A DNA stretch of 64,000 nt, from contig OX393549.1 in assembly GCA_947650365.1 (NCBI GenBank), positions 91,619,033 to 91,683,032 on the forward strand. The letters are read 5' to 3'. Each line of letters starts with the position of its first letter. The first letter of the stretch is position 1. Made by a program: the position numbers and the translations under genes. Below the pieces are notes generated by a model. That model ran no database searches and was not told the DNA's origin. It was given only the letters and a program-made list of their open reading frames with translations. Below are positions 45,293 to 58,196 of this stretch, in pieces. Origin of the DNA: Chamaelirium japonicum. Its lineage: Eukaryota; Streptophyta; Magnoliopsida; Liliales; Melanthiaceae.

Positions 45293-45799
45293 TCAGCCAG
45301 GATTGTGGATAAGACGAAGCCAGTAGGTCCTCGCCCGATCCTGAAGCAGTATATGTCGAAACTCCTGAAGAGAAGTGTCCCATAGTAAGTGGCTCTGAGC
45401 CATATGGCAGCCATAGTTAGCTAGGAAGTAAGCAATTTGATTTGCCTCCCGATATATGTGTCCGATCTGCCCATAAGAAGTATGGCTAAAAAGAGACCGA
45501 CATTTATGCATAACTGGATCACCAAAATCAAGATTTTGCAATGAATTTATAACGACCTGGGAATCTCCCTCAATCCGGACCGGTTGTGGGGCAAAGTAAG
45601 ACGAATAACATTGAAGCCCAAATAGTAGGGCTAGCTTCTTCGCGACAAAGGAAGAAGTAGTATGAAGAGGCCTACAACCAACTAGTAATAGAGAACCTGT
45701 AGTATCACGAACGACAAAACCATAGCCAGAACAAGACAAGAGGGGATGCACCGAACCATCAAAGTTAAGAGATATGACCCAGTTGGTGGGGGTTCCCAT
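45293..45799 (-). pseudogene. LINE RNase H domain
   Basis: A 168-residue open stretch with plant L1 RNase H landmarks: NFDGS (residues 12-16), GYGFVVRD, EGDSQVVI, HIYREANQIAYFLA. The usual catalytic Glu of AExxAL reads K (AKKLALLFGL) and the usual Asp in REANxxADxLA reads Y. Two of the expected acidic residues are therefore lost and the domain should be inactive. Confidence 0.8.
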
Positions 45800-45946
45800 T
45801 GGACACCAACAAAGGTAGTCCTCCGCAACCTCTGCTGAGTTCGACCGAGATTATTGTTCGCCACATAAGAGTAAATTAAAGATACGATGACCCACACAAT
45901 CAAAATGTTTCATGCAACCTTCAAAAACCAACGTGTTTCGACTCTT

Positions 45947-46275
45947 TCAAATGGCCCATAAGGTTGTCAGCATAAATCCAAGCAATCGACGATTTGTACT
46001 TGGGCTAAGAAGAGGGAAGGAATTAACCTGTCGGATAAGTTCACCCAGGTTTGAAATAACGGGGAAATCAATTTGACCTTTGTTGAATACGCAATTCCAA
46101 ACCACCTGATCATACTCACACATAAACAAAACATGGTTAATGTTCTCAACCTCAAAAAGGTACCATGGCCAAGCAAGTACTGAAATTTGGAAGCCAATGC
46201 GATGTAGGTATTCTTTGGTGGGTAGGTTTTTGTGGAACAATTTTCACCCAAAGCATTGAACTCTAGGAGAAGCAT
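45947..46275 (-). pseudogene. LINE zf-RVT (zinc-binding RT-associated) segment
   Basis: Minus-strand reading shows NLPTKEYLHRIGFQ, then ENINHVLFMCEYDQVVWN, the rlpT...L and HxxxxC...vW pattern of the zf-RVT domain that follows RT in plant LINEs. Only part of the cysteine set is visible. It is interrupted from RT by stops. Confidence 0.75.
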
Positions 46276-46582
46276 CAGCTTTCTAAAGTGCCTGCCAAGG
46301 CCTGATAATCAGAGGTAGCTCACCAGATGTAACTAGAGTATAAGCTTCACGAATAGTGACCATTGCTTTCCCAGTTGGGGCCCAAATCAACGGCCATCTT
46401 GGTGTGTTGGAAAAAATGAGAATTGAGATAATAATACTGCTCCAATATGAAGAGAAGATGTCTAGAACCAGCTCTTGATTCTAGATTCCATCCGCTAGCA
46501 TCAAGTCAGAAATCAAGACTAACCCCTCAGTTAGTTACATATTGAGAGTAATGGGGAGAAAAGCAAAAGGAATTTGGCTCGC

Positions 46583-48430
46583 TCAAGCAACAGTCCATAA
46601 GTTGAACGAAGCCGTTTTCCAGACCAAGTGAATGGGGTGCGCTTTAACATAAGGTAATCCAGGTCTCAACGCTGGCCAAAGCCATGAGCATTGTTTACTA
46701 GAGTGCCAATCCCACAAGTTGTTAGACAACTTGTATTTGTCAAAACAAAAACACCGCCATAAGCTATGTGGATCGTTAAGCATATCAAAAATCCATTTGA
46801 TCATAACAACTAGCTGAAATTTATCCAATTGACGAACACCAAGCCCCCCAAGTGCCACCGGCTAACAAACGGTAGCCCAGTTAATCAGATGAAGACCATT
46901 CATCGTGGAAGATTTAGGCCATAAAAACCGACACAATTCTTTCTTAACAAGGGATGTGAGAGAAGTTGGTACCCAACTGTGAGAAAAGAGAAACAGTGGA
47001 ATAACAGATAATGTGTATTTGATCAAGGTAATCCGATCAAAAAAAGATAAGGATCAGGCTTTCCATCCAGTCAATTTAGTGAGCACCTTTGAAACAATTC
47101 CCATCAAATCCTTAGCAAATAGCTGCTTACCCGAGATCGGTATGCTGAGGTATTGAAGATGTCTCATACACTCCTTAATCCCATAATGTGAAGATAGCAG
47201 ATGACGTTAAGTGAGACACATTTTTTCCACAAATCACTGAAGACTTGGCGAAATTAATAGCTTGACCGGAAGCATTCTCATATCAGAGGAAAATACGAAA
47301 CATTGTTTCAATATGCGCCGAAGAGTCTCGAGAAAACACCAACATGTCATCGGCAAAGGATAACGCCCTAAGAGGATTTGCATTCCTCTTGGCCTTAATC
47401 CCCACAAGGTGATCGTATTCTTGAGCTTGAATAATGTTGCGGTTAAGGACATTTGCCCCAAGAATAAACAAGTAAGGTGAAAGGGGGTCCCCCTGACGAA
47501 GCCCTCTCTCAGAATTAAACCAAGGTGATGGAGTACCATTGAGTAAAATAGAGAACGAAGGAGAGCTGATGCAAGCTTGAATCCAAGATATCCATTGAGT
47601 GGCAAATCCATAACGACAGAGTACCCGATAAAGAAACTCCCAATTCATACGATCATAGGCCAAAGCCATGTCTAATTTGAAAGCCAACATATGCTTGTTG
47701 AGGTGTCAATATTCCATGGAATGAAGAATCTCTTATGCGAGCATAATATTCTCAGAAATATTTCGCCCTTTAATGAAAGCAGATTGCTCATTTGTAATTA
47801 GTTTTGGCATAACTAGCTATAGCCGATTAATGAGGAGCTTTGCAACAATTTTATACAATACCGTGCATAAGCTAATTGGATGATAATGTTCCGGTCTAGA
47901 AGCTTCAACCATTTTAGGAAGTAAAAACAATAAACATAGTCTTTCATTATGTAGGCATGTGATTGGTGAGAAAGAATTCCTTGATAGCATTAGTCACTTT
48001 CCCTCCAATGATATGCCAATTGGTAATGTAAAAATCAGCTATATATCTGTCTGAACCTGGCGCTTTGTTATGAGCCATACCACAAAGGGTACCTTTGATT
48101 TCAGAGGAGGAAACATGTTTCAATAGGCCTACTGTTGTCCTCCACAGAAAATGATAGGAGGGACTGGGTCCAGTAAGGCCTCATCACTCAACCCCCAGGG
48201 GACTGCCATTTGGACTTAAAGTATCGTATGAAAATAACTTTCATACCTTCTAGATCAGTTGTGGCATCATGCTCCCCGTCACATAAAGAATAAATACAAT
48301 TATACTTTCGCCGAATGATGGTGGATCGATTAAAAAACTTTGTATTCCTATCTCCTTCTTGTAACCATTGAACTCAACATTTTTGCCTCCATTTGAGTTC
48401 AATTAAGCTTTAATAATTATGGTAGGATGC
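46583..48430 (-). pseudogene. LINE reverse transcriptase
   Basis: Landmarks on the minus strand: an EGDRNTKFFNRSTIIRRK-like segment near 48.3-48.4 kb, KLDMALAYDRMNWEFLY (near 47.65 kb), GLRQGDPLSPYLFILGANVL (near 47.46-47.51 kb), SFADDMLVFSRDS (near 47.33-47.37 kb) with the catalytic ADD, and GGLGVRQL (near 46.85 kb). Frames change between blocks, so the ORF is broken. Confidence 0.88.
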
Positions 48431-48454
48431 TATCAGCTGACGAAGTTGATGATT

Positions 48455-51400
48455 CTCTTCCACAAACAATTCAGTTGAAATTTTCTGCACTTGAAGTTGA
48501 GGAATGTGGGAATGGATACTACTTAGCCGATGTTCCAACTGACCAATAGTTTCTCGGTTCCATGTCGCAATTGTCGATTTAAGAGAGCATAAGAAAAAAT
48601 GAAGATGCCGAACTGGAGGGTATCTACTCGAATTCTCCTACCAAACAGAAGCTATAAATCGAGACGAGTTAGGATGTCGTAACCAAAAATGATCGAACCA
48701 AAAAAGTCGAGTCCCAAATTGTAAGGACGGAGATCAATCTATCAAAAGAGGGCAATGATCCGAAGCTACCCTTCCCAAGTGTTGAACTTGAGTTTTAGGG
48801 AAAGTATTTAACCAGTGATTATTAGCAAATTCCCGATCGAGTCGTTCCAGGATATGATGGTGACAACTTTGTTGGTTGCTCCAAGAAAATAGCGCACTTG
48901 AGAAGCCAAGATCAACCAAATCATTATAAAAGATAAATTGACGGAACTCATCTACGGCCACTTCAACAATGAAAGGTTTTCCACCCATCATACCTCATGA
49001 AATAATAGCATATTAAAGTCACCCGCCAACAGAATGGGAAATGGTAATGAGTTGAGAGCGGCCAGTAACGACCAAAGTGACCTACGCTCAGAAAGAGAGG
49101 TAGCAACATAATTGCCAGCAAAGAGAAGTAATTGTTTCTGTTTATCAAGAATAATTCAGTTGAAATTTTCTCTTCCACAAACAATTCAGTTGAAATTTTT
49201 TGCACTTGAAGTTGAGGAATATGGGAATGGATACTAGTTAGCCGATGTTCCAACTGACCAATAGTTTCTCGGTTCCATGTCGCAATTGTCGATTTAAGAG
49301 AGCATAAGAAAAAATGAAGATACCGAACTGGAGGATATCTACTCGAATTCTCCTACCAAACAGAAGCTATAAATCAAGACGAGTAAAGATGTCGTAACCA
49401 AAAATGATCGAACCAAAAAAGTCGAGTCCCAAATTGTAAGGACGGAGATCAATATATCAAAAGAGGGCAATGATCCGAAGCTACCCTTCCCAAGTGTTGA
49501 ACTTGAGTTTTAGGGAAAGTATTTAACCAGTGATTATTAGCAAATTCTCGATCGAGTCGTTCCAGGATATGATGGTGACAACTTTGTTGGTTGCTCCAAG
49601 AAAATAGCGCACTCGAGAAGCCAAGATCAACCAAATCATTAGAAAAGATAAATTGACGGAACTCATCTATGGCCACGTCAACAGTGAAAGGTTTTCCACC
49701 CATCTTAGCTCATGAAATAATAGCATATTAAAGTCACCCACCAACAGAATGGGAAATGGTAATGAGTTGAGAGCGGCCAGTAACGACCAAAGTGACCTAC
49801 GCTCAGAAAGAGAGGTAGCAACATAATTGCCAGCAAAGAGAAGTAATTGTTTCTGTTTATCAAGAATAATTCAGTTGAAATTTTCTCTTCCACAAACAAT
49901 TCAGTTGAAATTTTCTGCACTTGAAGTTGAGGAATATGGGAATGGATACTAGTTAGCCGATGTTCCAACTGACCAATAGTTTCTCGGTTCCATGTCGCAA
50001 TTATCGATTTAAGAGAGCATAAGAAAAAATGAAGATACCGAACTGGAGGGTATCTACTCGAATTCTCCTACCAAACAGAAGCTATAAATCGAGACGAGTT
50101 AGGATGTCGTAACCAAAAATGATCGAACCAAAAAAGTCGAGTCCCAAATTGTAAGGACGGAGATCAATCTATCAAAAGAGGGCAATGATCCGAAGCTACC
50201 CTTCCCAAGTGTTGAACTTGAGTTTTAGGGAAAGTATTTAACCAGTGATTATTAGCAAATTCCCGATCGAGTCGTTCCAGGATATAATGGTGACAACTTT
50301 CTTGGTTGCTCCAAGAAAATAGCGCACTCGAGAAGCCAAGATCAACCAAATCATTAGAAATGATAAATTGACGGAACTCATCAACGGCCACGTCAACAGT
50401 GAAAGGTTTTCCACCCATCTTACCTCATGAAATAATAGCATATTAAAGTCACCCGCCAACAGAATGGGAAATGATAATGAGTTGAGAGCGGCCAGTAACG
50501 ACCAAAGTGACCTACGCTCAGAAAGAGAGGTAGCAACATAATTGCCAGCAAAGAGAAGTAATTGTTTCTGTTTATCAAGAATAATTCAGGTGAAATTTTC
50601 TCTTCCACAAACAATTCAGTTGAAATTTTCTGCACTTGAAGTTGAGGAATATGGGAATGGATACTAGTTAGCCGATGTTCCAACTGACCAATAGTTTCTC
50701 GGTTCCATGTCGCAATTGTCGATTTAAGAGAGCATAAGAAAAAATAAAGATACCGAACTGGAGGGTATCTACTCGAATTCTCCTACCAAACAGAAGCTAT
50801 AAATCGAGACGAGTTAGGATGTCGTAACCAAAAATGATCGAACCAAAAAAGTCGAGTCCCAAATTATAAGGACGGAGATCAATCTATCAAAAGAGGGCAA
50901 TAATCCGAAGCTACCCTTCCCAAGTGTTGAACTTGAGTTTTAGGGAAAGTATTTAACCAGTGATTATTAGCAAATTCCCGATCGAGTCGTTCCAGGATAT
51001 GATGGTGACAACTTTGTTGGTTGCTCCAAGAAAATAGCGCACTCGAGAAGCCAAGATCAACCAAATCATTAGAAAAGATAAATTGACGGAACTCATCTAC
51101 GGCCACGTCAACAGTGAAAGGTTTTCCACCCATCTTACCTCATGAAATAATAGCATATTAAAGTCACCCGCCAACAGAATGGGAAATGGTAATGAGTTGA
51201 GAGCGGCCAGTAACGACCAAAGTGACCTACGGTCAGAAAGAGAGGTAGCAACATAATTGCCAGTAAAGAGAAGTAATTGTTTCTGTTTATCAAGAATAAT
51301 TCAGTTGAAATTTTCTCTTCCACAAACAATTCAGTTGAAATTTTCTGCACTTGAAGTTGAGGAATATGGGAATGGATACTAGTTAGCCGATGTTCCAACT

Positions 51401-54400
51401 GACCAATAGTTTCTCGGTTCCATGTCGCAATTGTCGATTTAAGAGAGCATAAGAAAAAATAAAGATACCGAACTGGAGGGTATCTACTCGAATTCTCCTA
51501 CTAAACAGAAGTTATAAATCGAGACGAGTTAGGATGTCGTAACCAAAAATGATCGAATCAAAAAAGTCGAGTCCCAAATTGTATGGACGAAGATCAATCT
51601 ATCAAAAGAGGGCAATGATCCGAAGCTACCCTTCCCAAGTGTTGAACTTGAGTTTTAGGGAAAGTATTTAACCAGTGATTATTAGCAAATTCCCGATCGA
51701 GTCGTTCCAGGATATGATGGTGACAACTTTGTTGGTTGCTCCAAGAAAATAGCGCACTCGAGAAGCCAAGATCAACCAAATCATTAAAAAATATAAATTG
51801 ACGGAACTCATCTACGACCACGTCAACAGTGAAAGGTTTTCCACCCATCTTACCTCATGAAATAATAGCATATTAAATTCACCCGCCAACAGAATGGGAA
51901 ATGGTAATGAGTTGAGAGCGGCCAGTAACGACCAAAGTGACCTACGCTCAGAAAGAGAGGTAGCAACATAATTGCCAGCAAAGAGAAGTAATTGTTTATG
52001 TTTATCAAGAATAATTCAGTTGAAATTTTCTCTTCCACAAACAATTCAGTTGAAATTTTCTGCACTTGAAGTTGAGGAATATGGGAATGGATATTAGTTA
52101 GCCGATGTTCCAACTGACCAATAGTTTCTCGGTTTCATGTCGCAATTGTCGATTTAAGAGAGCATAAAAAAAAATGAAGATACCGAACTGGAGGGTATCT
52201 ACTCGAGTTCTCCTACCAAACAGAAGCTATAAATCGAGACGAGTTAGGATGTCGTAACCAAAAATGATCGAACCAAAAAAGTCGAGTCCCAAATTGTAAG
52301 GACGGAGATCAATCTATCAAAAGAGGGCAATGATCCGAAGCTACCCTTCCCAAGTGTTGAACTTGAGTTTTAGGGAAAGTATTTAACCCGTGATTATTAA
52401 CAAATTCCCGATCGAGTCGTTCCAGGATATGATGGTGACAACTTTGTTGGTTGCTCCAAGAAAATAGCGCACTCGAGAAGCCAAGATCAACCAAATCATT
52501 AGAAAAGATAAATTGACGGAACTCATCTACGGCTACGTCAACAGTGAAAGGTTTTCCACCCATCTTACCTCATGAAATAATAGCATATTAAAGTCACCCG
52601 CCAACAGAATGGGAAATGGTAATGAGTTGAGAGCGGCCAGTAACGACCAAAGTGACCTACGCTCAGAAAGAGAGGTAGTAACATAATTGCCAGCAAAGAG
52701 AAGTAATTGTTTCTGTTTATCAAGAATAATTCAGTTGAAATTTTCTCTTCCACAAATAATTCAGTTGAAATTTTCTGCACTTGAAGTTGAGGAATATGAG
52801 AATGGATACTAGTTAGCCGATGTTCCAACTAACCAATAGTTTCTCGGTTCCATGTCGCAATTATCGATTTAAGAAAGCATAAGAAAAAATGAAGATACCG
52901 AACTGGAGGGTATCTACTCGAATTCTCCTACCAAACAGAAGCTATAAATCGAGACGAGTTAGGATGTCGTAACCAAAAATGATCGAACCAAAAAAGTCGA
53001 GTCCCAAATTGTAAGGACGGAGATCAATCTATCAAAAGAGGGCAATGATCCGAATCTACCCTTCCCAAGTGTTGAACTTGAGTTTTAGGGAAAGTATTTA
53101 CCCAGTGATTATTAGCAAATTCCCGATCGAGTCGTTCCAGGATATGATGGTGACAACTTTGTTGGTTGCTCCAAGAAAATAGCACACTCGAGAAGCCAAG
53201 ATCAACCAAATCATTAGAAAAGATAAATTGACGGAACTCATCTACAGCCACGTCAATAGTGAAAGGTTTTCCACCCATCTTACCTCATGAAATAATAGCA
53301 TATTAAAGTCACCCGCCAACAGAATGGGAAATGGTAATGAGTTGAGAGCGGCCAGTAACGACCAAAGTGACCTACGCTCAGAAATAGAGGTAGCAACATA
53401 ATTGCCATCAAAGGGAAGTAATTGTTTCTGTTTATCAAGAATAATTCAGTTGAAATTTTCTCTTCCATAAACAATTCAGTTGAAATTTTCTGCACTTGAA
53501 GTTGAGGAATATGGGAATGGATACTAGTTAGCCGATGTTCCAACTGACCAATAGTTTCTCGGTTCCATGTCGCAATTGTCGATTTAAGAGAGCATAAGAA
53601 AAAATGAAGATATCGAACTGGAGGGTATCTACTCGAATTCTCCTACCAAACAGAAGCTATAAATCGAGACGAGTTAGGATGTCGTAACCAAAAATGATCG
53701 AACCAAAAAAGTCGAGTCCCAAATTGTAAGGACGGAGATCAATCTATCAAAAGAGGGCAATGATCCGAAGCTACCCTTTCCAAGTGTTGAACTTGAGTTT
53801 TAGGGAAAGTATTTAACCAGTGATTATTAGCAAATTCCCGATCGAGTCGTTCTAGGATATGATGGTGACAACTTTGTTGGTTGCTCCAAGAAAATAGCGC
53901 ACTCGAGAAGCCAAGATCAACCAAATCATTAGAAAAGATAAATTGACGGAACTCATCTACGGCCACGTCAACAGTGAAAGGTTTTCCACCCATCTTACCT
54001 CATGAAATAATAGTATATTAAAGTCACCCGCCAAAAGAATGGGAAATGGTAATGAGTTGAGAGCGGCCAGTAACGACCAAAGTGACCTACACTCAGAAAG
54101 AGAGGTAGCAACATAATTGCCAGCAAAGAGAAGTAATTGTTTCTGTTTATCAAGAATAATTCAGTTGAAATTTTCTCTTCCACAAACAATTCAGTTGAAA
54201 TTTTCTGCACTTGAAGTTGAGGAATATGGCAATGGATACTAGTTAGCCGATGTTCCAACTGACCAATAGTTTCTCGGTTCCATGTCGCAATTGTCGATTT
54301 AAGAGAGCATAAGAAAAAATGAAGATACCGAACTGGAGGGTATCTACTCGAATTCTCCTACCAAACAGAAGTTATAAATCGAGACGAGTTAGGATGTCGT

Positions 54401-56305
54401 AACCAAAAATGATCGAACCAAAAAAGTCGAGTCCCAAATTGTAAGGACGGAGATCAATCTATCAAAAGAGGGCAATGATCCGAAGCTACCCTTACCAAGT
54501 GTTGAACTTGAGTTTTAGGGAAAGTATTTAACCAGTGATTATTAGCAAATTCCCGATCGAGTCGTTCCAGGATATGATGGTGACAACTTTGTTGGTTGCT
54601 CCAAGAAAATAGCGCACTCGAGAAGCCAAGATCAACCAAATCATTAGAAAAGATAAATTGACGGAACTCATCTACGGCCACGTCAACAGTGAAAGGTTTT
54701 CCACCCATCTTACCTCATGAAATAATAGCATATTAAAGTCACCCGCCAACAGAATGGGAAATGGTAATGTGTTGAGAGCGGCCAGTAACGACCAAAGTGA
54801 CCTACGCTCAGAAAGAGAGGTAGCAACATAATTGCCAGCAAAGAGAAATAATTGTTTCTGTTTATCAAGAATAATTCAGTTGAAATTTTCTCTTCCACAA
54901 ACAATTCAGTTGAAATTTTCTGCACTTGAAGTTGAGGAATATGGGAATGGATACTAGTTAGCCGATGTTCCAACTGACCAATAGTTTCTCGGTTCCATGT
55001 CGCAATTGTCGATTTAAGAGAGCATAAGAAAAAATGAAGATACCGAACTGGAGGGTATCTACTCGAATTCTCCTACCAAACATAAGCTATAAATCGAGAC
55101 GAGTTAGGATGTCGTAACCAAAAATGATCGAACCAAAAAAGTCGAGTCCCAAATTGTAAGGACGGAGATCAATCTATCAAAAGAGGGCAATGATCCGAAG
55201 CTACCCTTCCCAAGTGTTGAACTTGAGTTTTAGGGAAAGTATTTAACCAGTGATTATTAGCAAATTCCCGATCGAGTCGTTCCAGGATATGATGGTGACA
55301 ACTTTGTTGGTTGCTCCAAGAAAATAGCGCACTCGAGAAGCCAAGATCAACCAAATCATTAGAAAAGATAAATTAATGGAACTCATCTACGGCCACGTCA
55401 ACAGTGAAAGGTTTTTCACCCATCTTACCTCATGAAATAATAGCATATTAAAGTCACCCGCCAACAGAATGGGAAATGGTAATGAGTTGAGAGCGGCCAG
55501 TAACGACCAAAGTGACCTACACTCAGAAAGAGAGGTAGCAACATAATTGCCAGCAAAGAGAAGTAATTGTTTCTGTTTATCAAGAATAATCCAGTTGAAA
55601 TTTTCTCTTCCACAAACAATTCAGTTGAAATTTTCTGCACTTGAAGTTGAGGAATATGGGAATGGATACTAGTTAGCCGATGTTCCAACTGACCAATAGT
55701 TTCTCGGTTCCATGTCGCAATTGTCGATTTAAGAGAGCATAAGAAAAAAATGAAGATACCGAACTGGAGGGTATCTACTCGAATTCTCCTACCAAACAGA
55801 AGCTATAAATCGAGACGAGTTAGGATGTCGTAACCAAAAATGATCGAACCAAAAAAGTCGAGTCCCAAATTGTAAGGACGGAGATTAATCTATCAAAAGA
55901 GGGCAATGATCCGAAGCTACCGTTCCCAAGTGTTGAACTTGAGTTTTAGGGAAAGTATTTAACCAGTGATTATTAGCAAATTCCCGATCGAGTCGTTTTA
56001 GGATATGATGGTGACAACTTTGTTGGTTGCTCCAAGAAAATAGCGCACTCGAGAAGCCAAGATCAACCAAATTATTAGAAAAGATAAATTGACGAAACTC
56101 ATCTACGGCCACGTCAACAGTGAAAGGTTTTCCACCCATCTTACCTCATGAAATAATAGCATATGAAAGTCACCCGCCAACAGAATGGGAAATGGTAATG
56201 AGTTGAGAGTGGCCAGTAACGACCAAAGTGACCTCCGCTCAGAAAGAGAGGTAGCAACATAATTGCCAGCAAAGAGAAGTAATTATTTCTGTTTATCAAG
56301 AATAA
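48455..56305 (-). repeat. Eleven-copy 715-bp tandem array of a LINE endonuclease segment
   Basis: Unit starts fall at 48455 + 715n (n = 0 to 10), the last unit ending at 56305. In the LINE's own direction each unit encodes the endonuclease from INRNNYFSLLA through PILLAGDFN, GFSSALFSW, ILERLDREF and SDHCPLLID to the linker LEHRLTSIHSHIPQLQVQK. Units differ at only a handful to about fifteen positions each, all scattered. 715 is not a multiple of three, so the array cannot be read through in one frame. At each junction a 16-17 bp direct repeat (TTCAGTTGAAATTTTCT) brackets CTTCCACAAACAA, the likely breakpoint. Confidence 0.97.
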
Positions 56306-56605
56306 CGCCAATAACTGCTGGGCGATTTCTAGAGATAAAAGCCATTTTACAATTCTCCATTCTCCATAAAACCAAGATACCACTTGAGCGACCGGAAGCT
56401 TCAATACAAAAAAACGACCACTTGCGGCCAATCTGAGAAGTCACCCACGAGGCCGCTCTAGCACACAAGTGAGTTTCCACAAGACAAAATAGATAAAATG
56501 GTTGAGTCCTCATCAGGAAACAACAATGGTTCAGACAAACCTTCTTCTTAGCACCCCGATAGGGGTCATCTAAAGAACTATGAAAGTCTCACTAGAATCA
56601 TCTTG
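56283..56605 (-). pseudogene. LINE endonuclease N-terminal part
   Basis: Reads NHCCFLMRTQPFYLFCLVET, HLCARAASWV, then EASGRSSGILVLW and RPAVIGVI, the first third of an L1 AP-endonuclease with the catalytic ET pair in LVETHL. It leads directly into the eleventh repeat unit. Confidence 0.8.
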
Positions 56606-57270
56606 CTTCCTGCGTTTTTTGACCTGTAGAGTCACTAAGCTCCCCTTGAACATTTTCACTAGAACCTGTCTCGGCATTAGCCTCTGATCGAGCAGGCATC
56701 TCCGATTGCAAAGGCTCCTTCTCCAGAACCACCTGGACTTTGAGAAGTAATAGCCTATGAGCCGCCAAATCGGATGTTGTCATAGGGTCAGATGTCGATG
56801 GATTTCTGGACACTGAGCGGTGACCCCTCTTTTGTCTCCCCTAGGAGCTACGCCCGCCAGACGACGGTTGACCAGCTTGGTCACCATCGTGATTGGGAGA
56901 AGCAGAGAAAAACATCTTAGGGATAGTTGGACTCGTATCTGACACCAGCCTAGGATCATTATCATGTTGGAATAGTGGACCATCGTACACAACGACATTC
57001 CTAGTCTCCAAAGCATCTATAGACACCGTACGTAGTAGCCGTAGTTTTGCTGGAAGACACAGTGAGTGGGTCCTTGGCTTCCCAATGTTATTACGAGGCA
57101 AAGGAATAGATGCCCGACTGGCAGGATTTAGAGGAAATGCTGGACCTGGAACCCCCGAGCCACTTAACGGTGGATCATCATTTTTTCCCAACTGTAGCAA
57201 CCTCAGTTGTTGGAGCCCAATGCTTCAACAGCTGTTGGAGTTGAGTATTGTTCCCCAAAATATTATTAAT

Positions 57271-57722
57271 TTTTTTTTTATTGAATAGCAGTTGATCAAA
57301 AATATTTAACACACTAGCGATCTAGCAGCTTTAGTGCGCTGACAGTCACGCGGAGGCCACAACAATTTTATTTTTTTGATTCTCGTGAAACCTAGTAACT
57401 GGGTCATCGGTTTAAAACTTGGTAACCGAAAATTCCATCGCGAAATTCGCTAAGTGTGGGAACTGCGTGCAACATAAGGGGTATAAGGTTTCTGTTAAAC
57501 CCGATGTCTGGAATCCCGAGTTTAAATCTGGCAACCCAGATATCGGGTTTCATGCGAATCAAGATTTTTTTTTAAATGGGCTCTGCTTTACGGTACTGAC
57601 CTACCACGTGGGTGTTAGAGTGCTATTATGTTAAATACTTATGGTCAATCGCTATTCAATTGAATATTTATTTTTAAATAATATTTTTAAAAAATCCCTT
57701 AATTTTTTTTTTGCTGGACCGT
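57271..57722. other. Intergenic DNA
   Basis: AT-rich with long T runs (57269-57278, 57565-57573, 57703-57711). No gene or repeat recognised; a 71-codon frame at 57419-57634 has no supporting feature. Confidence 0.5.
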
Positions 57723-57730
57723 CCAAGCGG

Positions 57731-58196
57731 TAGGGGTGGCAATGGGTCGGGTCGTGTCGGGTTCGTGTCGTGTCTAGTTTTGTGTCGTGTCCAAAACCCC
57801 TAGACCCGGACCCGACCCTTTTAACTAATCGTGTCTAGATCCTAAACCCGTACCCGACCCGCTAATAACTAGGTAAACCCGATAAGACCCGTTTACCACC
57901 TGGGTCTATTCAGTTGACCCGATCCGACTCGACCCAACCTGACCCGAAAGACCCGCTGATATTATATATTAGAGTATCGGATTGCGGGTAGACCCGACCC
58001 GACCCGACACGACCCGTTGAATACTAAACGGGTCTTCCCGGGTCTACCGTGTCCAGACCCTAAACCCGGACCCGACCCATTTATTAAACGGGTCTATCGT
58101 GTCGACCCGTTTACGACCCGAACCCGTTTAGCCCTGACCCAGACCCGCTAACTTCGTGTCGGGTCTGCCGTGTCGGGTCCGAAATTGCCAGCCCTA
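57731..58196. mobile_element. hAT MITE, TAGGGNTGGCAA family
   Basis: Ends are TAGGGGTGGCAATGGGTCGG and the complement of TAGGGCTGGCAATTTCGGAC. Flanking 8-mers are CCAAGCGG (57723-57730) and CCAGGCGG (58197-58204), a 7/8 match. The interior is made of GACCCG and CGGGTC boxes; no coding. It sits about 600 bp upstream of the PRAF-like leader. Confidence 0.85.

Larger units (their letters stand above)
45223..57270 (-). mobile_element. L1-type LINE, ORF2 region, internally expanded
   Basis: In minus-strand order: a linker upstream of ORF2 (57.2-56.6 kb), the start of an AP endonuclease (FCLVETHLCARA, GRSSGILVLW near 56.5 kb), an eleven-fold tandem repeat of the endonuclease middle and end (56305-48455), reverse transcriptase (about 48.4-46.6 kb), a zf-RVT segment (46275-45947) and a terminal RNase H (45799-45293). 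This is the domain order of plant L1 LINEs. ORF1 is not recognisable. The coding is broken by several stops and frameshifts. Without the array the element would be about 4.9 kb. Confidence 0.9.

Noticed and set aside
48455-56305. CRISPR-like array, a centromeric satellite or a multi-exon host gene family
   Set aside because: Units are 715 bp with no spacers, and both flanks continue the same LINE. The repeated open frames encode LINE endonuclease pieces.
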